Positions 54,115 to 63,728 of a stretch of DNA of 64,000 bases are shown piece after piece. This stretch comes from SKLM01 sp964575455 (GTDB taxonomy: Bacteria; Chloroflexota; Anaerolineae; B4-G1), in the NCBI GenBank assembly GCA_964575455.1, contig CAZNRX010000015.1:1-64000 (forward strand), given 5' to 3'. Under the pieces are notes generated by a model. The model was not told the origin of the DNA and ran no database searches. It saw only the letters and a program-made list of their open reading frames with translations. A program made the translations under genes and the position numbers. Positions within the stretch are counted from its first letter, which is position 1. Every line of letters starts with the position of its first letter.

Positions 54115-55210
54115 CGATGAGCCCGCGGTCGAGGCCCGTCAGGCAGCGGCATGGCCCATCCGTCACGACCACGATGTCCTCGATGCGCACACCGAAGCGC
54201 CCCGGTAGGTAGATGCCTGGCTCCACGGAGAACACCATCCCCGGCTCCAACCCCCGCGTGTTCGTGGCCGAGATCCACGGCGGCTCGTGGGTGTCCATGC
54301 CCAGCCCGTGACCGGTGCGGTGGACGAAGTACGGGCCGTAGCCCGCCTCCTCGATGACGGAGCGGGCGGCCCGGTCGACGTCGCAGGCCCGAGCGCCGGC
54401 CCGGGCTGCCTCCCGTCCGCGTCGGTTCGCCTCCAGCACCGTCTCATAGACCTTGCGCAGCTCCGGGGATGGCTGGCCCAGGTGGACCATGCGCGTGATG
54501 TCGGAGTTGTACCCGCCCAGCGTGGCCACGATGTCGATGACGATGGTGTCGCCCCGGCGCAGCTCCCGGTCGCCGGCCTGGTGGTGCGGGAAGGCGCTGT
54601 GGGGTCCGGAGGCGACCAGCGTGGCGTGGACCTCCTCGGCGCCGTCCTCGCGGAAGTAACGGGCGATGGTCTCCGCCACCTGCCGCTCGGTCACGCCCGG
54701 TTGGCAGGCCTCGACCCCGGCCATCATAGCCCGATCCGCCTGGGCAGCGGCCCGCGCCAGGGCCTCGATCTCGCGCTTGGACTTGTGCATGCGGAGCGCG
54801 CCCATCAGGTCCGCCGCGGTGATGGAGCTTTCGGGCTGCGCTACCTCCTGCAGGAGCAGCAGGGCGTCGGCCCGCATGGCGGCGTCAGCCGCCAGCACGG
54901 CCGGGTGATGGGCGTCGAGCTCGTCGAGCGCCCTGACCAGCGCCCCCTCGGCGCCGGCGTCGTCGCTCCAGCGTAGGCCCCTCACGCCGGCCCGGGCCTC
55001 CACCTGATCGGCGTTTAGCTCCGGCACCACCAGTCGGCTCGCCTCGCCCGTGACCAGCAGCAGGCAGAGCCGCTCATCCGCCAGGGGTGAGAAGCCCAGC
55101 AGGTAACGCATGTTCGACGTCGGCGCGATGGCGGTCAGCTCGACGCCCGCGCTCACCATGCGATCCTGCAGTCTCTCAAGTCTCGCTGCTTGTTCGTCGC
55201 TGTTTTGCAT
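54092..55210 (-). CDS. M24-family Xaa-Pro aminopeptidase-like metallopeptidase
   Basis: The 372-residue protein has a creatinase-type N-terminal domain (MRYLLGFSPLADERLCLLL) and a pita-bread catalytic domain with the five metal ligands visible: VIDIVATLGGYNSDITR (two Asp), HRTGHGLGMDTHE (His), FSVEPGIYLP (Glu) and GVRIEDIVVV (Glu). It removes N-terminal residues before proline from peptides. The ATG at 55210 follows AAGGAGATCAA. Confidence 0.92.
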   Translation of the reverse strand: MQNSDEQAARLERLQDRMVSAGVELTAIAPTSNMRYLLGFSPLADERLCLLLVTGEASRLVVPELNADQVEARAGVRGLRWSDDAGAEGALVRALDELDAHHPAVLAADAAMRADALLLLQEVAQPESSITAADLMGALRMHKSKREIEALARAAAQADRAMMAGVEACQPGVTERQVAETIARYFREDGAEEVHATLVASGPHSAFPHHQAGDRELRRGDTIVIDIVATLGGYNSDITRMVHLGQPSPELRKVYETVLEANRRGREAARAGARACDVDRAARSVIEEAGYGPYFVHRTGHGLGMDTHEPPWISATNTRGLEPGMVFSVEPGIYLPGRFGVRIEDIVVVTDGPCRCLTGLDRGLIVKDTPQP

Positions 55211-55239
55211 TTGATCTCCTTGTCGCTGTCGCTCTCGGC

Positions 55240-55628
55240 TCACAGTAGGATCAGCACTGCAACTATGATCGCTGCGTCGATGAGCAGGGCAATCAAGCCT
55301 GATTGGCCAGCTGCTGCCGTCGTCCATCCCAGAAGAGAGCGACCAGGAGTGCCGACAAGGCGGCAGATCCCAAGGTCGCCGGGCGCCACCATGCTCCCCG
55401 CGCCAGGATGCCAACGCCGCTGACTACGAATCCGACGGCGGCCAAGGCGCAGGCGATGCTCGCCAGCCGTCTTGCCGCCTCATCTCCAAGGAGCTTCGAG
55501 AAGGCCCACGATCCATCAGGCCAGGTCATCCCGGGCTGGAGCTCGAAGAGCCGCTGGTTCTGCGCGAGATACAACAGATGAACCATGCCGTGCAGCACGA
55601 GGGACACGCCACCTATCAGTCTGAACAA
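55240..55628 (-). pseudogene. Small membrane protein with a one-base frameshift near the C-terminus
   Basis: The first frame (GGVSLVLHGMVHLLYLAQNQ to WDGRRQQLANQA, stop 55293) encodes three hydrophobic segments. Moving one frame near 55312 gives GLIALLIDAAIIVAVLILL and a stop at 55240, a fitting fourth helix. One G appears to be missing. Whether this is a mutation or a sequence error is open. Function unknown. Confidence 0.6.
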
Positions 55629-55791
55629 GGGAAACCTCTTGGTTGTATCATCCGTATGCAGCGTCCTTGATACTCATCGTCGGCCTCCAGTCGCCACAGG
55701 GTGACCGGCACTTGCGAAGCGCTTTTCAAGTTGCCGACTGTGGATCAGGGATGTCGATTGTCCTCCTCCAGCACGTCAGCCAAAGCGCCGG

Positions 55792-56991
55792 TCACCTCGA
55801 GTCGCCGCTGCTCCCCTTGACGTGCTCGTCGAAGAAAGCCACCGAGCGCTGCGCGGCCGTGCCGAAGCTGGCCGAGATGTTGTGGTTGTCGCCCTCGTAG
55901 AGATACAGCTCGGCGGGCTGGCCCGCCTCCTGGAGCCGTTCGTAGAGGCTCTCGGAGAAGGCGACCGGCACCGAGTGATCCGCCGTCCCGTGGTGTAGCT
56001 GCAGCGGTCCAGATAGGTCACCCAGGTGCGATACAGGGTCGATGCTGGCCCAGAACGCCGGGTTCTCTTCGAAAGTGCCGTAGGCAAACAGCCCCTCCGC
56101 CTCGGCCTCCGGGGTGACCGTGGCATCCGGCCCTGGCGTGCCCGTCGCGCGAGCCCCCATCCACTGCGGTCGCGCCTCCCAGAGCTCCTCGTAGGTCGCC
56201 ACCACGCCGGCCCAGATGACGCCGGCCTTGATGGTGTCCGTGACCACCATGGCGCGCAGCGTGATGCTCCCGCCCATCGAGTGCCCCCACATGCCCACCC
56301 GCTCCGGATCGGCGTCTGGGTGGCGCTGCAGCGAGGCGACGGCGTTGAGCACATCGACGGTGTAGTCCGGCCCCGAGAAGGGCCGGGAGGCCTCGCCCTC
56401 AGACGTCCCGTGCCCGCGGTAGTCGGGCTTCAGGACAATGTAGCCGTTGCGCGCGAAAGCGTCCTGGTAGGCCACGTACCGCTCGGTGGTGCGGTATTGG
56501 TCGGGCGGAATGTAGCCGTGGTTGAAGACGATGATGGGCCATCCGCTCTCCGGAGCTTCGCCCCGGGGGACGGTCAGCAGTCCGAAGATCTTGAGCCCCT
56601 CCGATTGGTAGGAGGCGACGTAGCGGTCGTAGTTGACGCCGGGCGCCAGGTTCTCCTCGATGACGATGTCACTCCCCGGATAGCTCTGCTGGCGCATGCG
56701 CGCGATCGACATGGGGTGCAGGGGCGTGGGAGTGGGCGTCGGGGTCGGGGTCTCCGTGGGTGGTGGCGTGGGGGTCGGTGTGGGTGTAAGCGTCGGCGGC
56801 AGCGTGGCCGTTGCGGTGGGGGAGGGCGGTCGAGTTGGCGTGTCTGTCAGCGTCGGCGTCGGCATGACAGTTGGCGGTGGCGTGCTCTGCGCCTCGCCGC
56901 AGCCACCCAGCGACAGAGCTACCAGGGTCAGCAGGAAACCAGCGACGACGGGTGACAGTCGGCCTGACGCCGTACGCAACAATTGCGACAA
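55792..56991 (-). CDS. Lipoprotein alpha/beta hydrolase (peptidase S9-like)
   Basis: A lipoprotein signal (LTLVALSLGGCGEA) and Thr/Pro linker (to about residue 90) lead to an alpha/beta-hydrolase domain. The nucleophile is in GHSMGGS, the acid likely in HHGTADHSVP and the His in EGDNHNIS; VFNHGYIPPDQY forms the oxyanion region. It resembles acylaminoacyl-peptidase/esterase enzymes anchored outside the cell. The TTG start at 56991 is preceded by GGAGGATAAC. Confidence 0.88.
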   Translation of the reverse strand: MSQLLRTASGRLSPVVAGFLLTLVALSLGGCGEAQSTPPPTVMPTPTLTDTPTRPPSPTATATLPPTLTPTPTPTPPPTETPTPTPTPTPLHPMSIARMRQQSYPGSDIVIEENLAPGVNYDRYVASYQSEGLKIFGLLTVPRGEAPESGWPIIVFNHGYIPPDQYRTTERYVAYQDAFARNGYIVLKPDYRGHGTSEGEASRPFSGPDYTVDVLNAVASLQRHPDADPERVGMWGHSMGGSITLRAMVVTDTIKAGVIWAGVVATYEELWEARPQWMGARATGTPGPDATVTPEAEAEGLFAYGTFEENPAFWASIDPVSHLGDLSGPLQLHHGTADHSVPVAFSESLYERLQEAGQPAELYLYEGDNHNISASFGTAAQRSVAFFDEHVKGSSGDSR

Positions 56992-57219
56992 GTTATCCTC
57001 CTTCCCAGAGCGGTATAGCGTGTTGCACAGCGCGGGTCTTCACGCCTGCCTAGCTAACCATAGGTCAGCGGTAATGTTGAATCAGTATTCTGCCTGGAAG
57101 TGCCCGACTTGTCAACGTGCTGCTCCCTCTGATCCTCACGTGCACTTGGCCGCTATGACCAAGCACTTGGACGCAGGCTTGCTCCGGGGGCTCGATGGTG
57201 ACCGGTTGGTTGACGTCGG

Positions 57220-57572
57220 TCATGTTGTGCTCCCAGGAGCTATGGGTGGGCCGTCGCTCATCTTGGTCCATCGCGTGTCGCCTCTGGTGATCTCCTCGAC
57301 GCAGGCCACCGCCATGCGGCTGATCGGCGCCGCAGCGTTCCACTCGAAGATGGACACCTGATCGACCGGGCCCTCCGCCTCCTCTGGCGCATACTCCTCT
57401 GGCACGGTCATGACCGAGCGGATGCGGTAGCTCTTCAGGGGTGGCCACTCACCGGCCTCCCCTGCGGCGGTGGCGGATTCGGCGGTTGGTGGCGCGGCCT
57501 CGCCAGCGGGCGTGGGCTCCTCCGAGGCAGGGCTGGGCGTGACCTCCGCGGACGAGGCGGGCTCTGCCTCCC
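57220..57572 (-). pseudogene. 3' part of a Chloroflexi-type lipoprotein fused out of frame to the FGE gene
   Basis: This frame reads EPASSAEVTPSPASEEPTPA, a lipoprotein-type linker, then KSYRIRSVMTVPEEYAPEEA and SIFEWNAAAPISRMAVACVE. The signal peptide is missing; the upstream DNA is the FGE-like gene in another frame. The join is near 57570. Confidence 0.55.
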
Positions 57573-58093
57573 CGGGCGGCTTTCTCCCACTCCGCTTCCG
57601 TCGGTAGGCGGCCGCCGACCCACGTGCAGTAGGCATCTGCGGATGCCCAAGGGACGATGGCCGGCCGCTCATCTCCGTTGAAGTTGGGATCTTCCCAGGA
57701 TCTCGGCTCCGTACAGGCCCCGGCCTCGATGCAGAGGCGATAATGGGCGTTGGACACCTCCAGGCGGTCGATCCAGTACGCGTCCAGGAAGACGACGTGC
57801 TCCGGCCGCTCAGTTGGAGCGGCAGCCCCGTCGTCCCCCATCAGGAACTCGCCGGCCGGGATGCACATCATCTCCATGCCATCGGCGGCGCGGACGCCGC
57901 CCTCTATCTCCTCTTCCGCTTTCGACGCTGTGGTCGGCTCCGGTGGGGACGTGGCGCCCTCGGCGGTGGGCTCTGTTGGCTGTATCCCAGTCGCTTCTGG
58001 GCTATCTTCCCCCGCAAGGCCACCGGTCAGGCTGCACGCTAGCGTGACGGTGGCGAAGAGCGCAATAGCCGTCAGCGATACCCTGTGCGTCAT
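57570..58093 (-). pseudogene. Formylglycine-generating-enzyme-like (SUMF1) lipoprotein, truncated
   Basis: The ATG at 58093 opens a lipoprotein signal (LFATVTLACSLTGG). The FGE-sulfatase domain begins MEMMCIPAGEFLMGDD, with VFLDAYWIDRLEVSNAHY and GGRLPTEAEWEKAARG. In complete proteins this is the first half. After AARG the frame runs into unrelated sequence (to 57449), so the C-terminal half is lost. The start overlaps the DUF3795 stop in ATGA. Confidence 0.72.
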
Positions 58094-58470
58094 GGTGGTT
58101 CCTCCTCGCCGCTCTCCTTCACCCAGCTTGCCAGCTTTCTCGCGTCGGCCAGCATCCTGACGATGTTGGGCATACTGTCGAACTGCCGCACGCAGAGCTC
58201 GTACTCCTCCTGCGTCACCGGCCCGTCCTTCGGATGGCAGAAGATAAGCAGCCCCTCTCGACTGGCGAGCAGGTGCCCCACTTCCTCACACACGAACTCC
58301 TCGCAGTAGGCGCAGTTCTTCACCCCGCGCTCTATGGCGCATGGCCTGGCCTTGCACTGCTTGTCCGCCATCCGCCCGTCCACCAGGCGCTGTCTCACGG
58401 CGGGATCGTCCGATCTGGCTGCACACAGGTGGCAGCGCTACCCGCAGTACCCGATCATCTCTTCCGTCAT
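58090..58470 (-). pseudogene. DUF3795 Cys-rich protein with in-frame TAG at codon 11
   Basis: GAGGAGGGTGTGCG precedes an ATG at 58470 that encodes MTEEMIGYCG, then TAG (58438-58440), then RCHLCAARSDDPAVRQRL and the rest of a DUF3795 protein (CKARPCAIERGVKNCAYCEE). Leu usually stands between YCG and RC. A shorter start after the stop would lose the first Cys motif. Several Cys pairs suggest metal binding. Confidence 0.72.
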
Positions 58471-58916
58471 CGCACACCCTCCTCTGCAGACTCCCTGATC
58501 GATACGTTATCTACCCCCTCACACAGACGGGTGACGTGGTCCAAGATGCCGTGTTGAAGCGCTTGGTCCTGCACGCGGTTTCTCTTCCTGACAAGAGGAA
58601 TTGCGAAGCACACCAAAGGAGTATAAAGAAGTGCAGCCATACGCCTAGTATGCACGACCAGGTGCGGAATCACAAGTCGGCTTTCGAGCGGTTGAGCAGT
58701 CAGCTCGGGCCAGACAACCCAGTTGGCCCTGCCATCGTGATCCCTTCGCCTCTTTGTCTCCAGGCCAGACCGATGACTGTAGGGCCCGGCTTCTGCTCGG
58801 TTTCTGCCCGGTTTCCCGGCATGGCCATGTCTGTGCTATAATAGTGGTATGGCATCAAGTATTCCATGCCCTGGTCATTCTGGGGCATTAAGAGCTCGCG
58901 GAAGGAGGAGGATCAC
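58471..58916. other. Intergenic stretch upstream of the DUF362 gene
   Basis: No gene was recognised. An extended -10 box TGCTATAAT (58834-58842) lies about 75 bases before the DUF362 start and probably drives it; no good -35 box was seen. Confidence 0.55.
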
Positions 58917-59819
58917 ATGCGTCAGGTAGCCATCGTCAGGACCCAGGATCGAGCCACAGGCGTCGACAAGGCATTGAAGCTCCTCGACCTCCCCTTCGTC
59001 GAGGGGAGGAAGGTCTTCGTGAAGCCCAACTTCAACAGCGCCGACCCGTTTCCGGGCTCCACCCATACCGACACCCTGCGGGCGCTGGTCCGGGCGCTGC
59101 AGGGCCTCGGTGCCGGGCGGATCACGGTCGGCGACCGCAGCGGCATGGGCGACACCCGGGACGTCATGGGGCAGAAGGAGATCTTCGCCCTGGCCGACGC
59201 GTTGGGCTTCGACGCCGTGGTGTTCGACGAGCTGGACGCTGACGGCTGGGAGACGATTTCGATGACCGGCGACCATTGGAAGCGAGGATTCGCCGTAGCC
59301 CGACCGGTGCTCGATGCCGACGTCGTCGTCCAGACCTGCTGCCTCAAGACCCACCGCTATGGCGGCCATTTCACCCTGTCGCTCAAGAACTCCGTAGGAC
59401 TGGTCGCCAAGTGGATTCCGGGCGAGGGTTACAACTACATGCAGGAGCTCCACAACTCCCCGCACCAGCGGTTGATGATCGCCGAGGTCAACGCTGCCTA
59501 CGAGGCCGACCTGGTGCTGATGGACGGCCTGGAGGCCTTCGTCAAGGGTGGGCCGGCCCGCGGTCAGCGTGTCGAGCCTGGCGTGATGCTGGCCTCGACC
59601 GATCGGGTGGCGATGGACGCCGTGGGCGTCGCCATCCTGCGGCAGTTCGGCACCACGCCGGCGGTGGAACGGGGGCCAATCTTCGACCAGGAACAGATCG
59701 CCCGCGCCGTGGAGCTGGGCCTGGGCGTGGACGGTCCCGATAGGATCGAGCTCGTCACCAACGACGCGGTCAGTGCGGCCTTCGCCGCTCAGATCCAGAG
59801 GGCTCTCACGGCCGACTGA
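58917..59819 (+). CDS. DUF362 family protein
   Basis: The 300-residue protein has the DUF362 pattern: GRKVFVKPNFNSADPFPGS near residues 30-50, ITVGDRSGMGDTRDVM, VQTCCLKTHRYGGHFTLSLK and NSVGL. Family members are often Fe-S linked but this one lacks a ferredoxin domain. Function unknown. GAAGGAGGAGGATCAC precedes the ATG. Confidence 0.88.
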   Translation: MRQVAIVRTQDRATGVDKALKLLDLPFVEGRKVFVKPNFNSADPFPGSTHTDTLRALVRALQGLGAGRITVGDRSGMGDTRDVMGQKEIFALADALGFDAVVFDELDADGWETISMTGDHWKRGFAVARPVLDADVVVQTCCLKTHRYGGHFTLSLKNSVGLVAKWIPGEGYNYMQELHNSPHQRLMIAEVNAAYEADLVLMDGLEAFVKGGPARGQRVEPGVMLASTDRVAMDAVGVAILRQFGTTPAVERGPIFDQEQIARAVELGLGVDGPDRIELVTNDAVSAAFAAQIQRALTAD

Positions 59820-60071
59820 GCAGGTTGGATGGGCTACCCGACTAACGTCTATATGCGGCCGGAGCGCTTCGCCCAGGAGCCGGTAGACTCCTTGTTGCTT
59901 CGCTTCTCAGAGTGAATGGCTTTGTGCGCTGAAATGAAGCCGGTCTGACTGCCAATACGCGGACGGGAGAAGCCGTTCGCTCGCATCGCTGATGGGCAGT
60001 GGGCTGGCTGCAACGCGCGACCAACAGGACCTGCCCACTGCCTCACCTTATCGCAAGATCCAAGGGCTGCG

Positions 60072-60341
60072 CTACCTGAAGTCCTCGGAGTGGATGTATA
60101 TCTCGATCTTGTACGGCCCCTCCGTCGGTAGGTCGGGTGCCGCGTCGGTCAGGACCTGGCTGATGGTCTCGGCATCGGCCGCGTCCCAGATGCAGTACAG
60201 TGCGCCTGCCTCAGGCGCGTAGTAGCTTCGTATCCAGTAGGCCTCTGTTGTCAGGTGAGCCTTGATGGACTGGGCAATCGGAGTGCCACTTTCCAGCGTC
60301 AGGTCACTCCCTACCGGATGGATCGCCAAGAACTTGGCCAT
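60072..60341 (-). CDS. DUF4242-like small protein
   Basis: The 89-residue protein reads KFLAIHPVGSDLTLESGTPI, later EAGALYCIWDAADAETISQV and GPYKIEIYIHS. It resembles the ferredoxin-like DUF4242 family, called nickel-responsive in some annotations. The first 47 codons of the longer frame look non-coding, so the ATG at 60341 was chosen. Confidence 0.65.
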   Translation of the reverse strand: MAKFLAIHPVGSDLTLESGTPIAQSIKAHLTTEAYWIRSYYAPEAGALYCIWDAADAETISQVLTDAAPDLPTEGPYKIEIYIHSEDFR

Positions 60342-60815
60342 GATCTGACTCTTTTCTCTTGGATGCGACAGGCTGAACGGGGACAAGCATACGGGCCAAT
60401 CCTTTGGCTGCCAGCCGAAAGGCCGCCCAATGTTGGGCATACGCATCACCCCTTGCACGATAGCGTGGTCCGGGCTGGGCATCCCACGGACAAGGGCGGG
60501 TTACTCAGAGGCGAGCGTGTCACGAGTCAGCTACACGACTCTCGTGCGATCGTTGAACGAAGCTTTCCCTGAGTCCGATTCCTCTGGAGACTGCCGTCCC
60601 TGACTCTACTCTCACGGAGTATATCATGAGGGTGACTGCAAACTGTCTACAGAACGGGTCACCGGCCCAGAGATTCAGAGGGATCCCGGCTGATGCAGCC
60701 GGCGACTTCAGCGCCAGCTGCCGGATCCTGCGGGGGGCTGTTCAGGGTCCGCTCTACCTACGGCGTGTCGACACTGTGCTGTGAGTGGCCCCAGGCGCCC
60801 ACGCACTGTGCCCCT
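60342..60815. other. Intergenic stretch without recognised features
   Basis: About 470 bases with no supported gene. Frames on the plus strand lack ribosome binding sites and family resemblance. Confidence 0.5.
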
Positions 60816-61279
60816 CTAGCGCCGAAATGGGCTGCCCTCGAACGTGATCAGCTCAGGCGGGTAGATCGGCGCTCCGTGTGATACGTAGTAAAGGATGTGA
60901 CGCACCTCCCCCCGCGCAGGGGCACCTCGTTCAACTCCTCCAGCGTGACCCAGGCTGCTCCAAGGGAGTCCTCGTCGGGCTGCCGCTTCGGTGGCGTATC
61001 GTCTGCTGGCCGAGCGACCAGGATGACCCGCAGCCGGGCCTTGCCGTCGGCCAGGGGTGAGTGCTCAACCCGTAAGATCCCCTCGACCGCGATGGGAACG
61101 CCGGCCTCCTCCAGCGTCTCACGCTGTGCCGCCTGTACGAAGGTCTCCCCCGGCTCGACCCGGCCGGCTGGGAGGTACCAGTGTTGCTCGCGCTTGCGTT
61201 CGTGTACCAGCAGGAAACGTCGTCCCAGACGGACGACGACGAGCACGAAGTACCAGGTGGGGATCGGCTCACGTGCCAT
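60816..61279 (-). pseudogene. Nudix hydrolase with a frameshift in a C6/G6 run
   Basis: The Nudix box is complete: GRVEPGETFVQAAQRETLEE followed by AG. After LEELNEVPLRGG the first frame goes astray (stop 60848). Adding one G in the run at 60908-60913 gives EVRHILYYVSHGAPIYPPEL and a stop at 60816, the normal end for this type. Nudix enzymes split nucleoside diphosphate derivatives. GAGAGGAGAGA precedes the ATG. Confidence 0.78.
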
Positions 61280-61456
61280 TCTCTCTCCTCTCGCGAAGGT
61301 CGTGGGAACGCGTGGTCAACGGTCGTATGATCAGCTGTGCTCGGACGAATCACAGGACTGAAAGGGGATCGCACATTGCCCTCCAGCGAGGTCGATCTGC
61401 TCCTCGAGCAGTCGAGCCAGGACCTCGTCCAGGGCTATGTAATCGCGCTCGTCCAG

Positions 61457-62032
61457 TTAGTATAGCTCAAAGAGAGTGCCTTGTTCAAGATGCTTCACAT
61501 ACCTCTCCGCCAGACTCGCTAGCTCTCCCGGCCCACCTATGTCGATCCAATCATCAATTGATCCGAAATAGCAGTATCGCTGAGCCTGGAACTCGCGTTC
61601 CTGCTCGTCCACCAGTACGAACCGAAGCTCTGCCGAGTAGGTCAAGAGCCCTGAAAGCTCATGCTCAACCGCTGATGCCCCTCTCTTGGGCATAGTGTTC
61701 AGTAGCCTCGACAGTCTCTCAACATCCTGAGTCGGGAGAAACACCTCCAACGTGTCTCCCTTCACATCAAGCTGGTAGTACGGCGAGCCATAGAATCGCT
61801 GAATCGCGCTCTCAACCGTAGCTATCTCATCATCCGTGATGGCTTTGGGCCGCACCTTTCGCAGGAATACCTGGGCATTCGGGTGCTCATAGACCTCGTA
61901 GCCCTCCGGAATGGCGTCGGCCAACGTTCCCTCTTTCTTCGTCGAGAAGTAGTACCTTGGCCTACCGGTTTTCGTTCTGCTCTCGTGAAGGTAGTACGTT
62001 TGCCCTTTTCGGTTCACGTATTCGACGGTCAT
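61457..62032 (-). CDS. Conserved hypothetical protein
   Basis: The product, VEYVNRKGQTYYLHESRTKT followed by GRPRYYFSTKKEGTLADAIP, is of a type I recall from other bacterial genomes without function. It ends KHLEQGTLFELY. I favour the ATG at 62032 because GGGAGGG has proper spacing to it; the ATG at 62041 touches that motif. Beyond the TAA (61457-61459) the same frame stays open and coding-like to 61331 (LDERDYIALDEVLARLLEEQ). Confidence 0.7.
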   Translation of the reverse strand: MTVEYVNRKGQTYYLHESRTKTGRPRYYFSTKKEGTLADAIPEGYEVYEHPNAQVFLRKVRPKAITDDEIATVESAIQRFYGSPYYQLDVKGDTLEVFLPTQDVERLSRLLNTMPKRGASAVEHELSGLLTYSAELRFVLVDEQEREFQAQRYCYFGSIDDWIDIGGPGELASLAERYVKHLEQGTLFELY

Positions 62033-62160
62033 CTCACTCATCCCTCCCTATAGCCCAGGCGGCTCACGCCACCAACTTGAGGTTACCCTGGATCCTCGGA
62101 CCTACTTATCCTAACCGATCCCTCGACAGCGCGCCAGTCTTTCCTGTGCAAGGCGTGTCT

Positions 62161-63402
62161 CTAACGCCGGAAGGCCCAAGCGACAGCGCCGGGGAACTCC
62201 TCCTCCCACATCACCGGGTCGTGACCGCAGATCCGCTCTCGGTGGACGTACTCCACGCCGAGCCGGGACAACCCGGCTGCCCACCTGGCCGTCGTCCCCC
62301 GAAACGGTTCGAGGGTGCCGGCCAGCAAGTAGTGACGGGGGGCGTCGCCCACGGCCCACTCGGGCGTACCCCAGCCCTGTGGCCCCTCGCCCAAGGAGAA
62401 GGCGATCACAGCGCCGTAGCGCTCGGGGTGACGTATGCCCATAGAGACAGCGAAGGCGCCTCCGTTCGAGCATCCAAACACGGCACGATCCTGGCGCTCG
62501 GCCGAGGCACCCAGCGGCCTCTCCGCCCACGCCGACACCTCGCGGACGAAGAAGCGCTCGTGGGCCTCAAACCGCTCTGGGTTTTCCCCCAGCAAGTACT
62601 CCTGCGCCCGCAGGTCCAGGGCCGGATCGTAGGATTCTGTTGCACCTCCCGACGCCGCGCAATGCACGCCGACCACGATGACCCCCGGCACGCTGCCGTT
62701 CACGATCTGGGGATCCAGGATGGCTGCAAACCGCTCCACCGACTGTCCGTCAGTGGCGTAGACCACCGGATATGATTGGGTCGGATCGTGATCGGGCGGG
62801 ACATAGACGGTGAGGTCGCGACGCTCATCCAGGTAGACGCTGTCGATGGCGTGCTTGATGATCTGACCGTACAGGGATTCAGCTCTCTCCGGCGCCGATG
62901 GGGTCTGCGACCCACGCCAGACCCGCATATGGTCGAGTCTCGCCTCGGCTTCGACAGGGCGACCATCCTGATAGGGGATGAAGGAATAGCTGATCACGGC
63001 CCGGGGAAGCTCCTCGATGCGGACGGTCACGGCCCAACAGTCCGAGCCTGAGACTCGCTGCATAGGCATCTGAATACCACAACAGACGTGAAACGCCTCG
63101 GCCTCGCCCTGGTAGAAGAAGGTCAACTCGTCGCCGTCAGCCCAGACCGATGATCCCTCGGCCTGGTGCCGGGCCAGCAGCGCGTCCACGGTCCAGGAGC
63201 GGTCGACGACCGGGACCGGCGGCCGGGCCGAGAGATCGAGAGCCGAAAGCGTTGGCGTCGCCGTGGGCACCTGGGTCGGCGATGGCGTCGCTGTCGCATC
63301 GTGCGTTGGTGACGGCACGCACCGCACCGCCAGCACGATGAAGAGCATCGCGATGAACCATCTCCCGTATCTAGCAACCACCGCTCTCCGCAAATCCTTC
63401 AA
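62161..63402 (-). CDS. Lipoprotein esterase of the enterochelin-esterase (Fes)-like type
   Basis: An N-terminal hydrophobic stretch (WFIAMLFIVLAVRCVPS) is a likely lipoprotein signal. After a Thr/Pro linker, a beta-sandwich domain (about 70-170) precedes the alpha/beta-hydrolase domain: LTVYVPPDHDPTQSYPVVY, nucleophile in FGCSNGGAFA, and late His in CGHDPVMWEEEF. Such enzymes split esters, sometimes of siderophores; the substrate here is unknown. The TTG at 63402 is the longest start; a GTG at 63381 with GGAGAGCG upstream is a good alternative. Confidence 0.85.
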   Translation of the reverse strand: MKDLRRAVVARYGRWFIAMLFIVLAVRCVPSPTHDATATPSPTQVPTATPTLSALDLSARPPVPVVDRSWTVDALLARHQAEGSSVWADGDELTFFYQGEAEAFHVCCGIQMPMQRVSGSDCWAVTVRIEELPRAVISYSFIPYQDGRPVEAEARLDHMRVWRGSQTPSAPERAESLYGQIIKHAIDSVYLDERRDLTVYVPPDHDPTQSYPVVYATDGQSVERFAAILDPQIVNGSVPGVIVVGVHCAASGGATESYDPALDLRAQEYLLGENPERFEAHERFFVREVSAWAERPLGASAERQDRAVFGCSNGGAFAVSMGIRHPERYGAVIAFSLGEGPQGWGTPEWAVGDAPRHYLLAGTLEPFRGTTARWAAGLSRLGVEYVHRERICGHDPVMWEEEFPGAVAWAFRR

Positions 63403-63728
63403 TCGTGGTAGTTCGACTCGTCACGACGCACAGATCTCTGGGGCGCAAAGCGCGTCGTCTCGCTCCACGTCTCCGGCACGAGGTCGAGCCTGGTCTCCCG
63501 GGTGGCAAAGCTACCCACTCAACCAACGTGCCAGGGCGAGATGAATAAAACGGAGTTCGATAGAAAGTGGCCGACGTAGAGGGAGTATATACCAGGGAGA
63601 CCCGAAACACAAGTACTCGCATTCGCTCGAATTGATCTTCGCCGTGTGCCAAACCCATGTCCCCGGACAATGCGAAGTAATGTACCGTCCGCTATTTGCC
63701 ACCAGAAGTTTGGCGAGCTATGGCAGTT
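63403..63728. other. Intergenic stretch with a probable promoter
   Basis: No gene was recognised. On the minus strand TTGTGT (63612-63607), a 17-base spacer and TATACT (63589-63584) may form the promoter of the esterase gene. Confidence 0.45.
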
